Shown piece by piece: positions 31,510 to 38,724 of a stretch of DNA of 55,199 nt. Each line of letters starts with the position of its first letter. The stretch's first letter is position 1. The translations under genes and the position numbers were made by a program. Source of the stretch: a virus; the IMG/VR virus record IMGVR_UViG_3300020445_001189, positions 1-55,199 of that record. One strand, 5' to 3'. The notes beneath the pieces are model-generated. The model saw only the letters and a program-made list of their open reading frames with translations. It ran no database searches and was not told the origin of the DNA.

Positions 31510-32226
31510 ATGGGTGCTAAAAGAAGCAAAAGACGTTACGAACAGCAACGTTCGAATATTATTAACTTTCAACCACACAAACACAAACAAGTACAAATAC
31601 TACCTAGAAATAAAAATCAAGAAACATATATGCTAAAACTGTTGGACGCCCGAAAAGACATAGTCTTTGGCATTGGTCCTGCGGGAACCGGTAAGACCCT
31701 ATTAGCGGTCCAGGTGGCTATTAAGAATTTTAAAGAAGGGTTGTTTGACAAGATTGTGATTACAAGACCAGCTGTGTCAGTAGATGAAGATTTAGGATTT
31801 TTACCAGGAACTATGGAAGATAAAATGGCTCCTTGGACAAGACCTATATTTGATGTATTCAAACAATACTACCATCCAAAGGAAATATCTAGTATGCTTG
31901 AAGATGACATAGTAGAAATTGCTCCGCTGTCTTATATGCGAGGGCGTACTTTTAAAAAAGCATTTATTGTTGCAGATGAAATGCAGAACGCAACACAAAG
32001 TCAAATGAAAATGCTATTAACAAGAATAGGAGAAAGATCACAAATGGCTGTGACAGGAGATTTGCATCAAGCAGATAGAATGTCAAACAACGGTCTTTTA
32101 GATTTTGTAAAAAAATTAGAAGGGCACAGAGACGAAACTTCACATATAGACATTGTCCGTTTCCAACACGGAGACATAGAAAGGCACAAGGCAGTTAGTG
32201 AAGTGTTAGATATTTACGGAGACTAG
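31510..32226 (+). CDS. phoH: PhoH-like ATPase
   Basis: This is the only gene on the plus strand. The 238-residue protein has GIGPAGTGKTLLA (54-66, Walker A), FIVADEMQNAT (Walker B) and TGDLHQAD (sensor), the standard PhoH set. PhoH is widespread in marine phages; its exact function is unsettled, with RNA or phosphate-stress roles proposed. AAGGAGATACTTA precedes the ATG. Its 3' end overlaps the convergent 264-residue gene by 4 nt, so antisense interference between the two is possible. Confidence 0.95.
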   Translation: MGAKRSKRRYEQQRSNIINFQPHKHKQVQILPRNKNQETYMLKLLDARKDIVFGIGPAGTGKTLLAVQVAIKNFKEGLFDKIVITRPAVSVDEDLGFLPGTMEDKMAPWTRPIFDVFKQYYHPKEISSMLEDDIVEIAPLSYMRGRTFKKAFIVADEMQNATQSQMKMLLTRIGERSQMAVTGDLHQADRMSNNGLLDFVKKLEGHRDETSHIDIVRFQHGDIERHKAVSEVLDIYGD

Positions 32227-33017
32227 TCGCCTAGTTTCCACTTTTTAGTGTAATCGCCAGGAAGGTCTGTGTCGTGGGCATCTACAATATAGTCTTTCTT
32301 GGCGTGTTGCCACTTAGACCATCCGTTAAAAGTAATCTTATTAGTTTGAATTATAGCATTGTGTCTATCAACGGCAGTTTTAGTTAACTCACTTGTACGA
32401 GCAACAATCTTTTCACGTTTAATAGGTACTACTTGTACTAACGGTTCGCCTAACTTAATAAACGTAGGCTTAATTTCTTTTAACATAATATTAAGAGGAC
32501 TCATTAAAGCACCTAAGTCATGATCAATTATACCTGGCGGTGCTGTGTAGTTTCGATCTTCATAATAAAACATTGGCAAGTACATTAGACTCCAGTTTTT
32601 AGGTTGCCATATTTTCCAAGGACAATCTAATTTTACTGCTGACCTAACACCAAACTCTTGCATAACAGAACTTGCTTCATTATGTACTTGATCAGCTGGG
32701 TGAAACGCACTATTATAACTAGGGTCTGAATATCTAGTTTCTACATTTAGTCCATCTTGACTAGGAATAATATCCATATCACACCAAGCTGGAATAATAA
32801 AGCCTGTCTTCATATAGTCGCCTATACCTGGACAAGCTCTAATAGTTTGATCGCTATCTATTTTATGTTTTTGTTTATCAGTAAAAGTAGGCATTTTCTT
32901 CCATGCACTAGGAAGAAATTCTGAAGCAGGTCTTATTGGTGCGTATTTTCTTACAGCCCAATTTTCTGTTTCAAAATAAACTTTTGGTTCGTCTGATTCC
33001 TTTTTCCAATTAAACAT
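32223..33017 (-). CDS. conserved phage protein, 264 aa
   Basis: No catalytic motif is recognised. The chain has IRPASEFLPSAWKKMP, RACPGIGDYMKTG, a LPMFYYEDR segment and KLGEPLVQVVPIKRE. The order of these elements resembles the 1405-2109 protein, suggesting a shared family of unknown role. I place the start at ATG 33017 (AAGGAACTTG upstream), one codon after a TTG. It is convergent with phoH and overlaps thyX by 8 nt. Confidence 0.7.
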   Translation of the reverse strand: MFNWKKESDEPKVYFETENWAVRKYAPIRPASEFLPSAWKKMPTFTDKQKHKIDSDQTIRACPGIGDYMKTGFIIPAWCDMDIIPSQDGLNVETRYSDPSYNSAFHPADQVHNEASSVMQEFGVRSAVKLDCPWKIWQPKNWSLMYLPMFYYEDRNYTAPPGIIDHDLGALMSPLNIMLKEIKPTFIKLGEPLVQVVPIKREKIVARTSELTKTAVDRHNAIIQTNKITFNGWSKWQHAKKDYIVDAHDTDLPGDYTKKWKLGD

Positions 33018-33669
33018 CAAGTTCCTTTATTAGTGGAAATATTTTAGTAATAGCTTTGGCACATTCACGAGCAATTTCCATGTGTTCTTTTTGTGTACCA
33101 TTTGCTCCACGTAATTCAATATAATGGACCCAACTTCTTAAAGTACCATTCATATATAATTTAGTCACAGTTAAGCCTTCAGGTAGTACGACTCTGGCTT
33201 GTTCTTTTGCAATACCCTGTGCAATAGCCCAATCATATGTTTCTTTAGCTTGTTTAATAATTGCTTTTTGTCTATTACCCCAAGCCATTTCCAATTCAAC
33301 ATCATGGAACTCAATACTATTTTGTCTATTACTTGGATCTTGTAATCTTGCTTCTCTATATGTAAATGATTCTTCCATATCTGTTGGCTTTGCATAACGT
33401 TGACTAAATTCTTGAAAACTAAAACTTCTATGTCTTACAATTTGGTGTGCAATATCTCTAGTTGTTTCTATTTCTAAACAAGCACTAACCATTTCTAATG
33501 GTGACCAATGCTTATGCTTAATCAAGTATTTGATTAATTTACCACTTGTTTCGTGATTCATTTGATTAGCAGGATTACTTACCCTAGCACAAAAGGCAAT
33601 TAGCTCTTGACAATCAAATAACTCTAAATCATCTGGTGCCTTACTATATGAAATTAATTTAACTTTCAT
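33010..33669 (-). CDS. thyX: flavin-dependent thymidylate synthase
   Basis: This 219-residue enzyme has the ThyX signature RHRSFSFQEFSQRY (79-92), which binds FAD and dUMP. It makes dTMP using methylene-tetrahydrofolate and NAD(P)H. Marine phages carry it to supply thymidylate, which suits this AT-rich genome. It lies between the 264-residue gene and the parvulin gene with tight spacing. Confidence 0.95.
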   Translation of the reverse strand: MKVKLISYSKAPDDLELFDCQELIAFCARVSNPANQMNHETSGKLIKYLIKHKHWSPLEMVSACLEIETTRDIAHQIVRHRSFSFQEFSQRYAKPTDMEESFTYREARLQDPSNRQNSIEFHDVELEMAWGNRQKAIIKQAKETYDWAIAQGIAKEQARVVLPEGLTVTKLYMNGTLRSWVHYIELRGANGTQKEHMEIARECAKAITKIFPLIKELDV

Positions 33670-33672
33670 TTT

Positions 33673-33996
33673 TTATCCTGTTCTGTAAATAATGTGTACA
33701 CCGAACTCGGTGACTATTGGGTGAACACCCATCTCGCCTTTAGGAATAGATTGACAGGCAGTAGTAAATTCTACTACCATATCTTCTGGTAAAAACCAAC
33801 CTAAATCTCCACCTGATCGCTTACCACTCGGACAAGCACTATTTTCTTTTGCGGCGATCTCAAAAGAAATTTTTCCATCTTGAATTTCTTTTTGTACACG
33901 TTCAGCGTCTTTCATTGCAAACGCAATACCTCGACTATGCGTACTGTTTTTCGCACCGGCATAAGAAAATAGAATATGTGAAGCTCTCATTTTCAT
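33673..33996 (-). CDS. parvulin-type peptidyl-prolyl isomerase
   Basis: This 107-residue protein is a single parvulin domain: RASHILFSY at the start, a FEIAAKENSACPSGKRSGGD region, LGWFLPEDMV, and TEFGVHIIYR at the end. It lacks a signal peptide and chaperone arm, so it is cytoplasmic like stand-alone PpiC. It may assist folding of phage proteins along with the DnaJ and GroES-like genes in this window. GGAG lies 9 nt before the ATG. Confidence 0.92.
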   Translation of the reverse strand: MKMRASHILFSYAGAKNSTHSRGIAFAMKDAERVQKEIQDGKISFEIAAKENSACPSGKRSGGDLGWFLPEDMVVEFTTACQSIPKGEMGVHPIVTEFGVHIIYRTG

Positions 33997-34000
33997 ATCA

Positions 34001-34324
34001 TTAATCTCCTTTACCTGGTTTTTCCGATATACCTATATGTACTACCGGAATTTTATCAGCCAATACATCTTCGGGTCTTGCCTTAGTAATGTTGGGCCAT
34101 TCATAACTATATTTACTATTGATATCCAGCCACTTACCATCGTCTTGACTGTCAGGAATAATTGCATCTACAGGGCATTCAGGTTCGCAAACACCACAGT
34201 CTATACATTCATCAGGATTAATAACGAGCATATTCTCGCCTTCATAAAAACAATCCACTGGGCACACTTCCACACAGGTCATATGCTTACAGTTGGTACA
34301 CTTGTCGTTTACGAGATATGTCAT
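34001..34324 (-). CDS. fdxA: 7Fe ferredoxin (FdxA type)
   Basis: Nine cysteines fit a 3Fe-4S plus 4Fe-4S ferredoxin: CTNCKHMTC (9-17), CPVDC (21-25), [11 protein letters not shown] (40-50), with VINPDEC between. The length (107) and C-terminal region resemble FdxA proteins common in Alphaproteobacteria, not the 2Fe-2S ferredoxin of cyanophages. It may donate electrons to a phage or host enzyme. TGTAAATA lies exactly 5 nt before the ATG with no Shine-Dalgarno. Confidence 0.93.
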   Translation of the reverse strand: MTYLVNDKCTNCKHMTCVEVCPVDCFYEGENMLVINPDECIDCGVCEPECPVDAIIPDSQDDGKWLDINSKYSYEWPNITKARPEDVLADKIPVVHIGISEKPGKGD

Positions 34325-34329
34325 ACAAC

Positions 34330-34337
34330 TATTTACA
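34330..34337 (-). promoter_or_regulatory. late-promoter-like motif, 5 nt from ATG
   Basis: The minus strand reads TGTAAATA, ending 5 nt before the ferredoxin ATG and containing the TAA of the upstream gene. The match to NATAAATA is imperfect, but the spacing is the same as at other sites. Confidence 0.35.
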
Positions 34338-34578
34338 TTGTCCAGCTAAGAATACCACGTACTGCTAAAACTAGATAAAATAGTTCCATTAAAGCACGTG
34401 GAGTATCCTTGTCCTTTACTCCCATGTAAATCCAAATTAAACAACTGAAACAAGCAACCGACCAACCTACCCATTGTACAGCAGGATCACCCCCACTTAA
34501 TATGAAAGCTGAAGCCATTGCAAGAATAAATCCTAACCATCTCCACCCGTCTATTTTGTGGTAGTACCGGATCTTCAT
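34333..34578 (-). CDS. integral membrane protein, 81 aa
   Basis: Three hydrophobic segments are seen ([37 protein letters not shown] and [17 protein letters not shown]). A conserved-looking DKDTPRAL loop links two of them. No function is recognised. It sits 1 nt after the clamp loader gene and directly before ferredoxin. Confidence 0.65.
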   Translation of the reverse strand: MKIRYYHKIDGWRWLGFILAMASAFILSGGDPAVQWVGWSVACFSCLIWIYMGVKDKDTPRALMELFYLVLAVRGILSWTM

Positions 34579-34579
34579 T

Positions 34580-35494
34580 TTACAACCTTGCTAGTTTGAT
34601 TAATGTTGCCGCTAAATTTATTTCTGGATCTACAACTAATGTATGATCCACTAATCCTTGTTTGATTATGATTGTTGCTTTATCTTGATTTTCCTCATTA
34701 CCAAACAATTCAATATTGTCATAAAGCCATCTGTAAACTTCTTCCATCTCTTCTGCTCTAGCACTTGCACAAACAAGTTTCCTTGCTTTTGTAATATCTC
34801 CTGCTTTAAACAGTTCGACCATTTCAAGTTTCCAGTCAGCTTCGTTTTTATCGCTTTCGTTTGGTTTAAGAAGTTTGCCGTCTTGTGAATTCATTTGTAC
34901 AGTATTAATACATTTACGTAAATCAGGATAACTTGCTTTTACATAAGTGTCAAGTGTATCTAAGTCTGGTTGTACACCTTCTGCAATTAAAATTTCTGCC
35001 ACTCTTGCTGTAAATTCGTTTGTGTCTACTTTTGCAATATGAAAGCCTTGACATCTACTATGAAGTGCAGGAATAATTCTGTTTGGATAGTTACAAGTTA
35101 ATATGAATCTACTTGTAGTATGATATTCTTCCATCACACCACGTAATGCCGCCTGTGCATTTGGACTTAAATAATCTGCCTCATCAAGTAGTACTACTTT
35201 AAATGGACCAAAAGGTATCATTTGTACAAAGTTTACAATTTTATCTCTTACATCATCAACACTATTTGTTCTACTTGCATTTATTTCAAGTACATCTAAG
35301 TCGTTAATTTCTAGTTCATTAAATAATAATTTTGCTAATGTAGTTTTACCTATACCTGCATTACCACTAAACAACAAATGCGGAATTGTCTTTTCTTTAA
35401 TCCATTGTTGTACTTGTGATTTTTGGTGTTCATCTCTAAACACATATCCGTCTACTGTTTTCGGACGATATTTTTCTACCCAAAGTTCTTTCAC
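34580..35494 (-). CDS. 44: clamp loader large subunit (gp44)
   Basis: This 304-residue AAA+ protein has EKYRPKTVDGYVF at the N-terminus, SGNAGIGKTTLAK (43-55, Walker A), VVLLDEADYL (Walker B) and SRCQGF (the SRC arginine-finger motif). It loads the gp45 ring. The gene starts at GTG 35494, with GGAGG at 7 nt, overlapping the previous stop as GTGA. A sigma70-like promoter lies 60 nt upstream. No gp62 gene follows. Confidence 0.95.
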   Translation of the reverse strand: MKELWVEKYRPKTVDGYVFRDEHQKSQVQQWIKEKTIPHLLFSGNAGIGKTTLAKLLFNELEINDLDVLEINASRTNSVDDVRDKIVNFVQMIPFGPFKVVLLDEADYLSPNAQAALRGVMEEYHTTSRFILTCNYPNRIIPALHSRCQGFHIAKVDTNEFTARVAEILIAEGVQPDLDTLDTYVKASYPDLRKCINTVQMNSQDGKLLKPNESDKNEADWKLEMVELFKAGDITKARKLVCASARAEEMEEVYRWLYDNIELFGNEENQDKATIIIKQGLVDHTLVVDPEINLAATLIKLARL

Positions 35495-35904
35495 TTATCT
35501 GCCTCCACTATCCTTGTTCTCAAATTAGTTGTACTAAAAGAGTGTTGTCTTTTATTATAGTACAATTCTATGTCTTTGTCAACACATAATTGCTTACCTG
35601 TGAACTCTTTTGTCTTATATTCTTCTCCAATAAAACGTTTATCAATTTTATATGTTAAAAGTATATCTTCAATTTCTTTTTCTGTAGCATAAGGGACAAT
35701 TTGATCAATATATTTGCAACCTTCTAATTGCACATATCTTTCAAATACACTTTGGATTGGTTTATTTTTATCTGGGCGATCAATAGTTGGATCAGTTTGT
35801 ACTCCTACTATTAAATGATCGCAATTAGCTTTTGCTTCTTTAAGCATAGCAACGTGTCCGGAATGGAACAAGTCAAATGAACTAAATGTAATGCCTATAA
35901 TCAA
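35491..35904 (-). CDS. cytidylyltransferase-like protein (TagD/RfaE type)
   Basis: This 137-residue protein has TFSSFDLFHSGHVAMLKEAK (6-25), with the H-x-G-H nucleotide motif, and a C-terminal FSTTNLRTRI, the S-T-T-x2-R/K signature of glycerol-3-phosphate and related cytidylyltransferases. It would make a CDP-activated small molecule. The start is TTG 35904, with AGGAG upstream, overlapping the cupin stop as TTGA. A cupin gene lies directly upstream. Confidence 0.88.
   Translation of the reverse strand: MIIGITFSSFDLFHSGHVAMLKEAKANCDHLIVGVQTDPTIDRPDKNKPIQSVFERYVQLEGCKYIDQIVPYATEKEIEDILLTYKIDKRFIGEEYKTKEFTGKQLCVDKDIELYYNKRQHSFSTTNLRTRIVEADK
35554..35582 (-). promoter_or_regulatory. sigma70-like promoter for gp44
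   Basis: The minus strand reads TTGACA (35582-35577), a 17-nt spacer, then TATAAT (35559-35554). The leader is about 53 nt to the gp44 GTG. It lies within the cytidylyltransferase-like coding region. Confidence 0.7.
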
Positions 35905-36227
35905 TGCGTTCTCCTTCCATCAAAAACACAAACAAAATATGCTCCTAATGGTCCTGCGTGTACTTTATGAAATACTCCATCTTCAATTAATACTACATCA
36001 TTTTCTACAAATGATATTTCTTTATCGTCTAATTCCATTCTGCCACTGCCTTTAATAAAGTAATATACTTCTTCTTGTCCGTTGTGTTTATGTCCACTAG
36101 TAGACTTATAAGGTTTTAGATCGGTACTGCTTAAAACAAGATTTTTTAATGATGTATTATCTTTTACAATATATCTTTCATCTTCTTTGGCAACTTCTCC
36201 GCCAATATCTTGTATGTTTACCTTCAT
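35901..36227 (-). CDS. cupin-domain protein
   Basis: This 108-residue single cupin has motif 1 as GHKHNGQEEVYYFIKGSGRM (45-64) and motif 2 with VLIEDGVFHKVHAG. Two His and a Glu in motif 1 plus a His in motif 2 can bind a metal. It may be a sugar epimerase/isomerase-type or regulatory cupin. It overlaps the small membrane gene upstream (ATGA) and the cytidylyltransferase downstream (TTGA). Confidence 0.88.
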   Translation of the reverse strand: MKVNIQDIGGEVAKEDERYIVKDNTSLKNLVLSSTDLKPYKSTSGHKHNGQEEVYYFIKGSGRMELDDKEISFVENDVVLIEDGVFHKVHAGPLGAYFVCVFDGRRTH

Positions 36228-36394
36228 CTTTTATTGGCGCCACGTTCTTGTCCAATACCCATTAAAATCAAAACAACGTATAAAGGTATCCAATACCAAG
36301 TTGTTAAGTAACCTGTAATATGTAAGGTCATTAACACTATACCGGTTAGCCCAGTTGTTCCAATTCCTTGTAATTCAGTTGTTGGAAGTTTCAT
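36224..36394 (-). CDS. small membrane protein, 56 aa
   Basis: The ATG at 36394 has AGGAG 5 nt upstream and lies just downstream of a consensus promoter. The product has two hydrophobic segments (about GLTGIVLMTLHITGYL and WIPLYVVLILMGIG) and a short basic end (GQERGANKR). It overlaps the cupin gene as ATGA. The function is unknown. Confidence 0.75.
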   Translation of the reverse strand: MKLPTTELQGIGTTGLTGIVLMTLHITGYLTTWYWIPLYVVLILMGIGQERGANKR

Positions 36395-36414
36395 ATATAC
36401 TCCTATTTTGTATT

Positions 36415-36443
36415 ATTATACAATAAAGATTAATAAAAGTCAA
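36415..36443 (-). promoter_or_regulatory. sigma70-like promoter for the cupin/cytidylyltransferase/gp44 operon
   Basis: The minus strand reads TTGACT (36443-36438), a 17-nt spacer, then TATAAT (36420-36415). The -35 includes the TGA stop of the oxygenase gene 36440-36991. The leader to ATG 36394 is about 14 nt. Confidence 0.75.
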
Positions 36444-36991
36444 GCATATAATCCACTAAAAAGGAAAGATACACTAAAACGGGGAGTTACTTCTTTTGGT
36501 TTAATTTCTCTATGTAATGTTCGAGCGGGAAAGGCCACACATCTACCTGGTTTAAATTCTACAGTTTCAAAAACAGTTTTACCATCTCTTTGATAGAATT
36601 CTATTGGACTATCACCTTGTAACATATAATAGAATACCCAATTAGACTTGTCAGAATAAACCATTTTACCTGAGCCGTCATGATCATAAGGTTCGTCCAT
36701 TGCAATCATATCAGGAAAGTGTTCTTCTGTTGACATATTTGTTTGTACATTTAATAAAGTTAAGAATCCTGCTTTTCCAAATATAGGAGGATTAATCTTT
36801 GCTTTTACATCATGACGTCTATAGTTAAATGCACACCATATAGCTTTTAATTCCCAAGGTAACTCGTTTAAATCGTGCCAAGTAGTATTAAATCCTTTTT
36901 GACTAAAAACAATTTTTTGATGTGGTAAAGCCGCCTCACATTGTTCACGTAACCAAACAGGTACAATATCGTCTATTACTATTATACTCAC
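36440..36991 (-). CDS. 2OG-Fe(II) oxygenase-like protein, 183 aa
   Basis: This protein is a paralogue of its upstream neighbour: both start with a hydrophobic strand then DDIVPxWL, share a PWxLxAIWxAF segment and end with a GRCxxFPxxxxH, PKxVxPRxxxxxxFSG block. Here the metal motif is less clear (EEHFPD near 95-100), with distal His in RTLHREIKPKEVTPRF. The start is GTG 36991, overlapping the upstream TGA. It may have a divergent active site. Confidence 0.7.
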   Translation of the reverse strand: MSIIVIDDIVPVWLREQCEAALPHQKIVFSQKGFNTTWHDLNELPWELKAIWCAFNYRRHDVKAKINPPIFGKAGFLTLLNVQTNMSTEEHFPDMIAMDEPYDHDGSGKMVYSDKSNWVFYYMLQGDSPIEFYQRDGKTVFETVEFKPGRCVAFPARTLHREIKPKEVTPRFSVSFLFSGLYA

Positions 36992-37839
36992 TTATGTCTC
37001 CTGTCTTGTTGCATTCCATGACTACCATGATCCATACCTGGTGCAATAGCTTGTTCTTGAATAGCTTGTTGTTCTTTTTTAAATATAGGCATAATAACTT
37101 GTCTGTCTCTTGCAAACTTAGAAGTTTTTCCACTAAAAATATAACCTATTGTTACTCTAGGACTTACTACTTTAGGTGGTAAACCTTGGTGTATAAACTT
37201 ACTAGGAAATACTATACATCTTCCATCTTTATAATCTACTGAATGCCATTTATAACTATCTAACTCACCTTCGTGATTACTAAAATCATCTTCGTACCAC
37301 GTTTCGTCTTTTGTTCTCATTTCGCCTTTTGCTTTTGCACGTTCTTTTGTCTTACGCATTTCTTCTTCTACTTCTTCTTGCGTAGCTTTTCCTTTACCAA
37401 CTGCATCAGCCAACTCTGCAATACGTGGATTAATATGTTCTGGGTTATTACTCCAGAAGTCCATACCAGTATCTCCACATACAGAATAAACCATTGTATA
37501 TGCTTCTGTGCCGTCATGAATATCTACATGAAGACCTCCTATATGGTCCTTAGTCGTCAAGTTAATTTGAATCTGGTTAAGCTGTATGTCACCAACATCG
37601 GGATCGATCTGGTGTTTTTGTTCTTCAAACGCCATCCATATTGCACGTAGTACCCATGGTGCGTCTTCTATTTCTTCGTGTTTCCATTGATCGCTAAAGA
37701 ACTGATAACCTTGTGAAGGTCCTAATCCTCTATGTCCCCAATGTAGTGGAAGGTATGGTACTGTTTCTACTGCTTGTTGATGTAACCATTGCGGTATAAC
37801 ATCATCTAGTACTTTGATTTTTTCTAATTCGAGGTCCAT
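36988..37839 (-). CDS. 2OG-Fe(II) oxygenase-like protein with charged insert, 283 aa
   Basis: The catalytic elements are GLHVDIHDG (HxD near residues 103-105), KFIHQGLPPKVVSPRV (distal His and Arg) and a GRCIVFPS strand. Between them lies a charged insert of about 50 residues (VEEEMRKTKERAKAKGEM), and the C-terminus adds a His/Gln-rich tail (MDHGSHGMQQ). It is the better preserved member of a tandem pair. ATTAAATA ends exactly 5 nt before the ATG, with no clear Shine-Dalgarno. Confidence 0.75.
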   Translation of the reverse strand: MDLELEKIKVLDDVIPQWLHQQAVETVPYLPLHWGHRGLGPSQGYQFFSDQWKHEEIEDAPWVLRAIWMAFEEQKHQIDPDVGDIQLNQIQINLTTKDHIGGLHVDIHDGTEAYTMVYSVCGDTGMDFWSNNPEHINPRIAELADAVGKGKATQEEVEEEMRKTKERAKAKGEMRTKDETWYEDDFSNHEGELDSYKWHSVDYKDGRCIVFPSKFIHQGLPPKVVSPRVTIGYIFSGKTSKFARDRQVIMPIFKKEQQAIQEQAIAPGMDHGSHGMQQDRRHK

Positions 37840-37844
37840 GACAG

Positions 37845-37852
37845 TATTTAAT
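37845..37852 (-). promoter_or_regulatory. late-promoter-like motif, 5 nt from ATG
   Basis: The minus strand reads ATTAAATA, ending 5 nt before the ATG at 37839. It is the same variant as at 16160-16167, also ahead of an oxygenase gene. Confidence 0.45.
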
Positions 37853-37863
37853 CTGCCGTAATC

Positions 37864-38277
37864 TTATAGATCTCCGTCCTGGCGGTTTTCCGAATAATAT
37901 GCATCAAATTCACCACCTGGATATCTGGATTTTAATTTGTTTACGTTCTCTGCTATGACGTCGTTAGGGTCCAAGCCAAGAGCACGGCAACTGTTAATCC
38001 AATACCAGATAATATCACCAAGTTCTCGTTTGCAATGAAATACAGTTTCATCATTAAGTGGTTTACCTTGGAAGATACATTTTTTAATAATTTCATTAAA
38101 TTCTCCTGTTTCTGAAGATAGCCCTATACCACCAGTTAGTAGTAATGCTACATTAACATCTTTATTCTTAATATTCATTTCACCGAGCTTAGATATTAAT
38201 GCTCCTGGTTTTCCACTTTCATCTGAAGTTACTTCAGACACAAAGTCTTGGTATTTGTTGAGGTCTATATTAGGCAA
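37864..38277 (-). CDS. mazG: MazG-like nucleotide pyrophosphohydrolase
   Basis: This 137-residue all-alpha NTP pyrophosphatase has GLSSETGEFNEIIKK (52-66, E-x2-E metal motif) and KRELGDIIWYWINSC (82-96, E-x2-D), then NVNKLKSRYPGGEF, typical of phage MazG. It hydrolyses (d)NTPs or ppGpp-like nucleotides; MazG is frequent in marine T4-like phages. The start is TTG 38277, with AGGAT upstream. Confidence 0.9.
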   Translation of the reverse strand: MPNIDLNKYQDFVSEVTSDESGKPGALISKLGEMNIKNKDVNVALLLTGGIGLSSETGEFNEIIKKCIFQGKPLNDETVFHCKRELGDIIWYWINSCRALGLDPNDVIAENVNKLKSRYPGGEFDAYYSENRQDGDL

Positions 38278-38289
38278 AGGATATCCTTT

Positions 38290-38721
38290 CTATTCTTCCC
38301 TAACGAAACTGCTAGGGTCTATTGTTGGCTGTGATAAATCTGTGTTAGTTCCAATAACGCCATCTTCTGGTTGTTCTTTTGACATTAATAAAACATCTTT
38401 AGTGTCAATTAGTCTAACCTCAATTTTTCCTAATTCAGGTTCGTCTAACATAACACCTCTACTCCAACGACCATGGTCTACGTAGATCCAATCACCTACT
38501 TCATAGTCATCTTTGTTAGTTGGTCCTTTGGCGTATACTTGACACCAACGAGAACGTATTCCACGTTCCTGTCCGTCGTCACTAGTTATAATGATACCGC
38601 CTTTTGTCTTACGTTCACCAAAGTTCATGTTGTATGCTAACACACGATCTTTGATAGGCCTAAGTGTTCCCTTCAGTTGAGGTTTGAGCTTTGGCCCAGC
38701 ACCTAGTGTCGTTGCGTCCAT
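38290..38721 (-). CDS. GroES-like co-chaperonin (gp31 analogue)
   Basis: The 143-residue protein has GTLRPIKDRVLAYNM, the GroES opening strand, and ERKTKGGIIITS (36-47) as the mobile loop that contacts GroEL. A YEVGDWIYVDHG strand and an IEVRLIDTKDVLLM end correspond to the GroES barrel. An extra C-terminal tail of about 30 residues follows. It may redirect host GroEL to fold the phage capsid, as T4 gp31 does. Confidence 0.9.
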   Translation of the reverse strand: MDATTLGAGPKLKPQLKGTLRPIKDRVLAYNMNFGERKTKGGIIITSDDGQERGIRSRWCQVYAKGPTNKDDYEVGDWIYVDHGRWSRGVMLDEPELGKIEVRLIDTKDVLLMSKEQPEDGVIGTNTDLSQPTIDPSSFVREE

Positions 38722-38724
38722 TGA

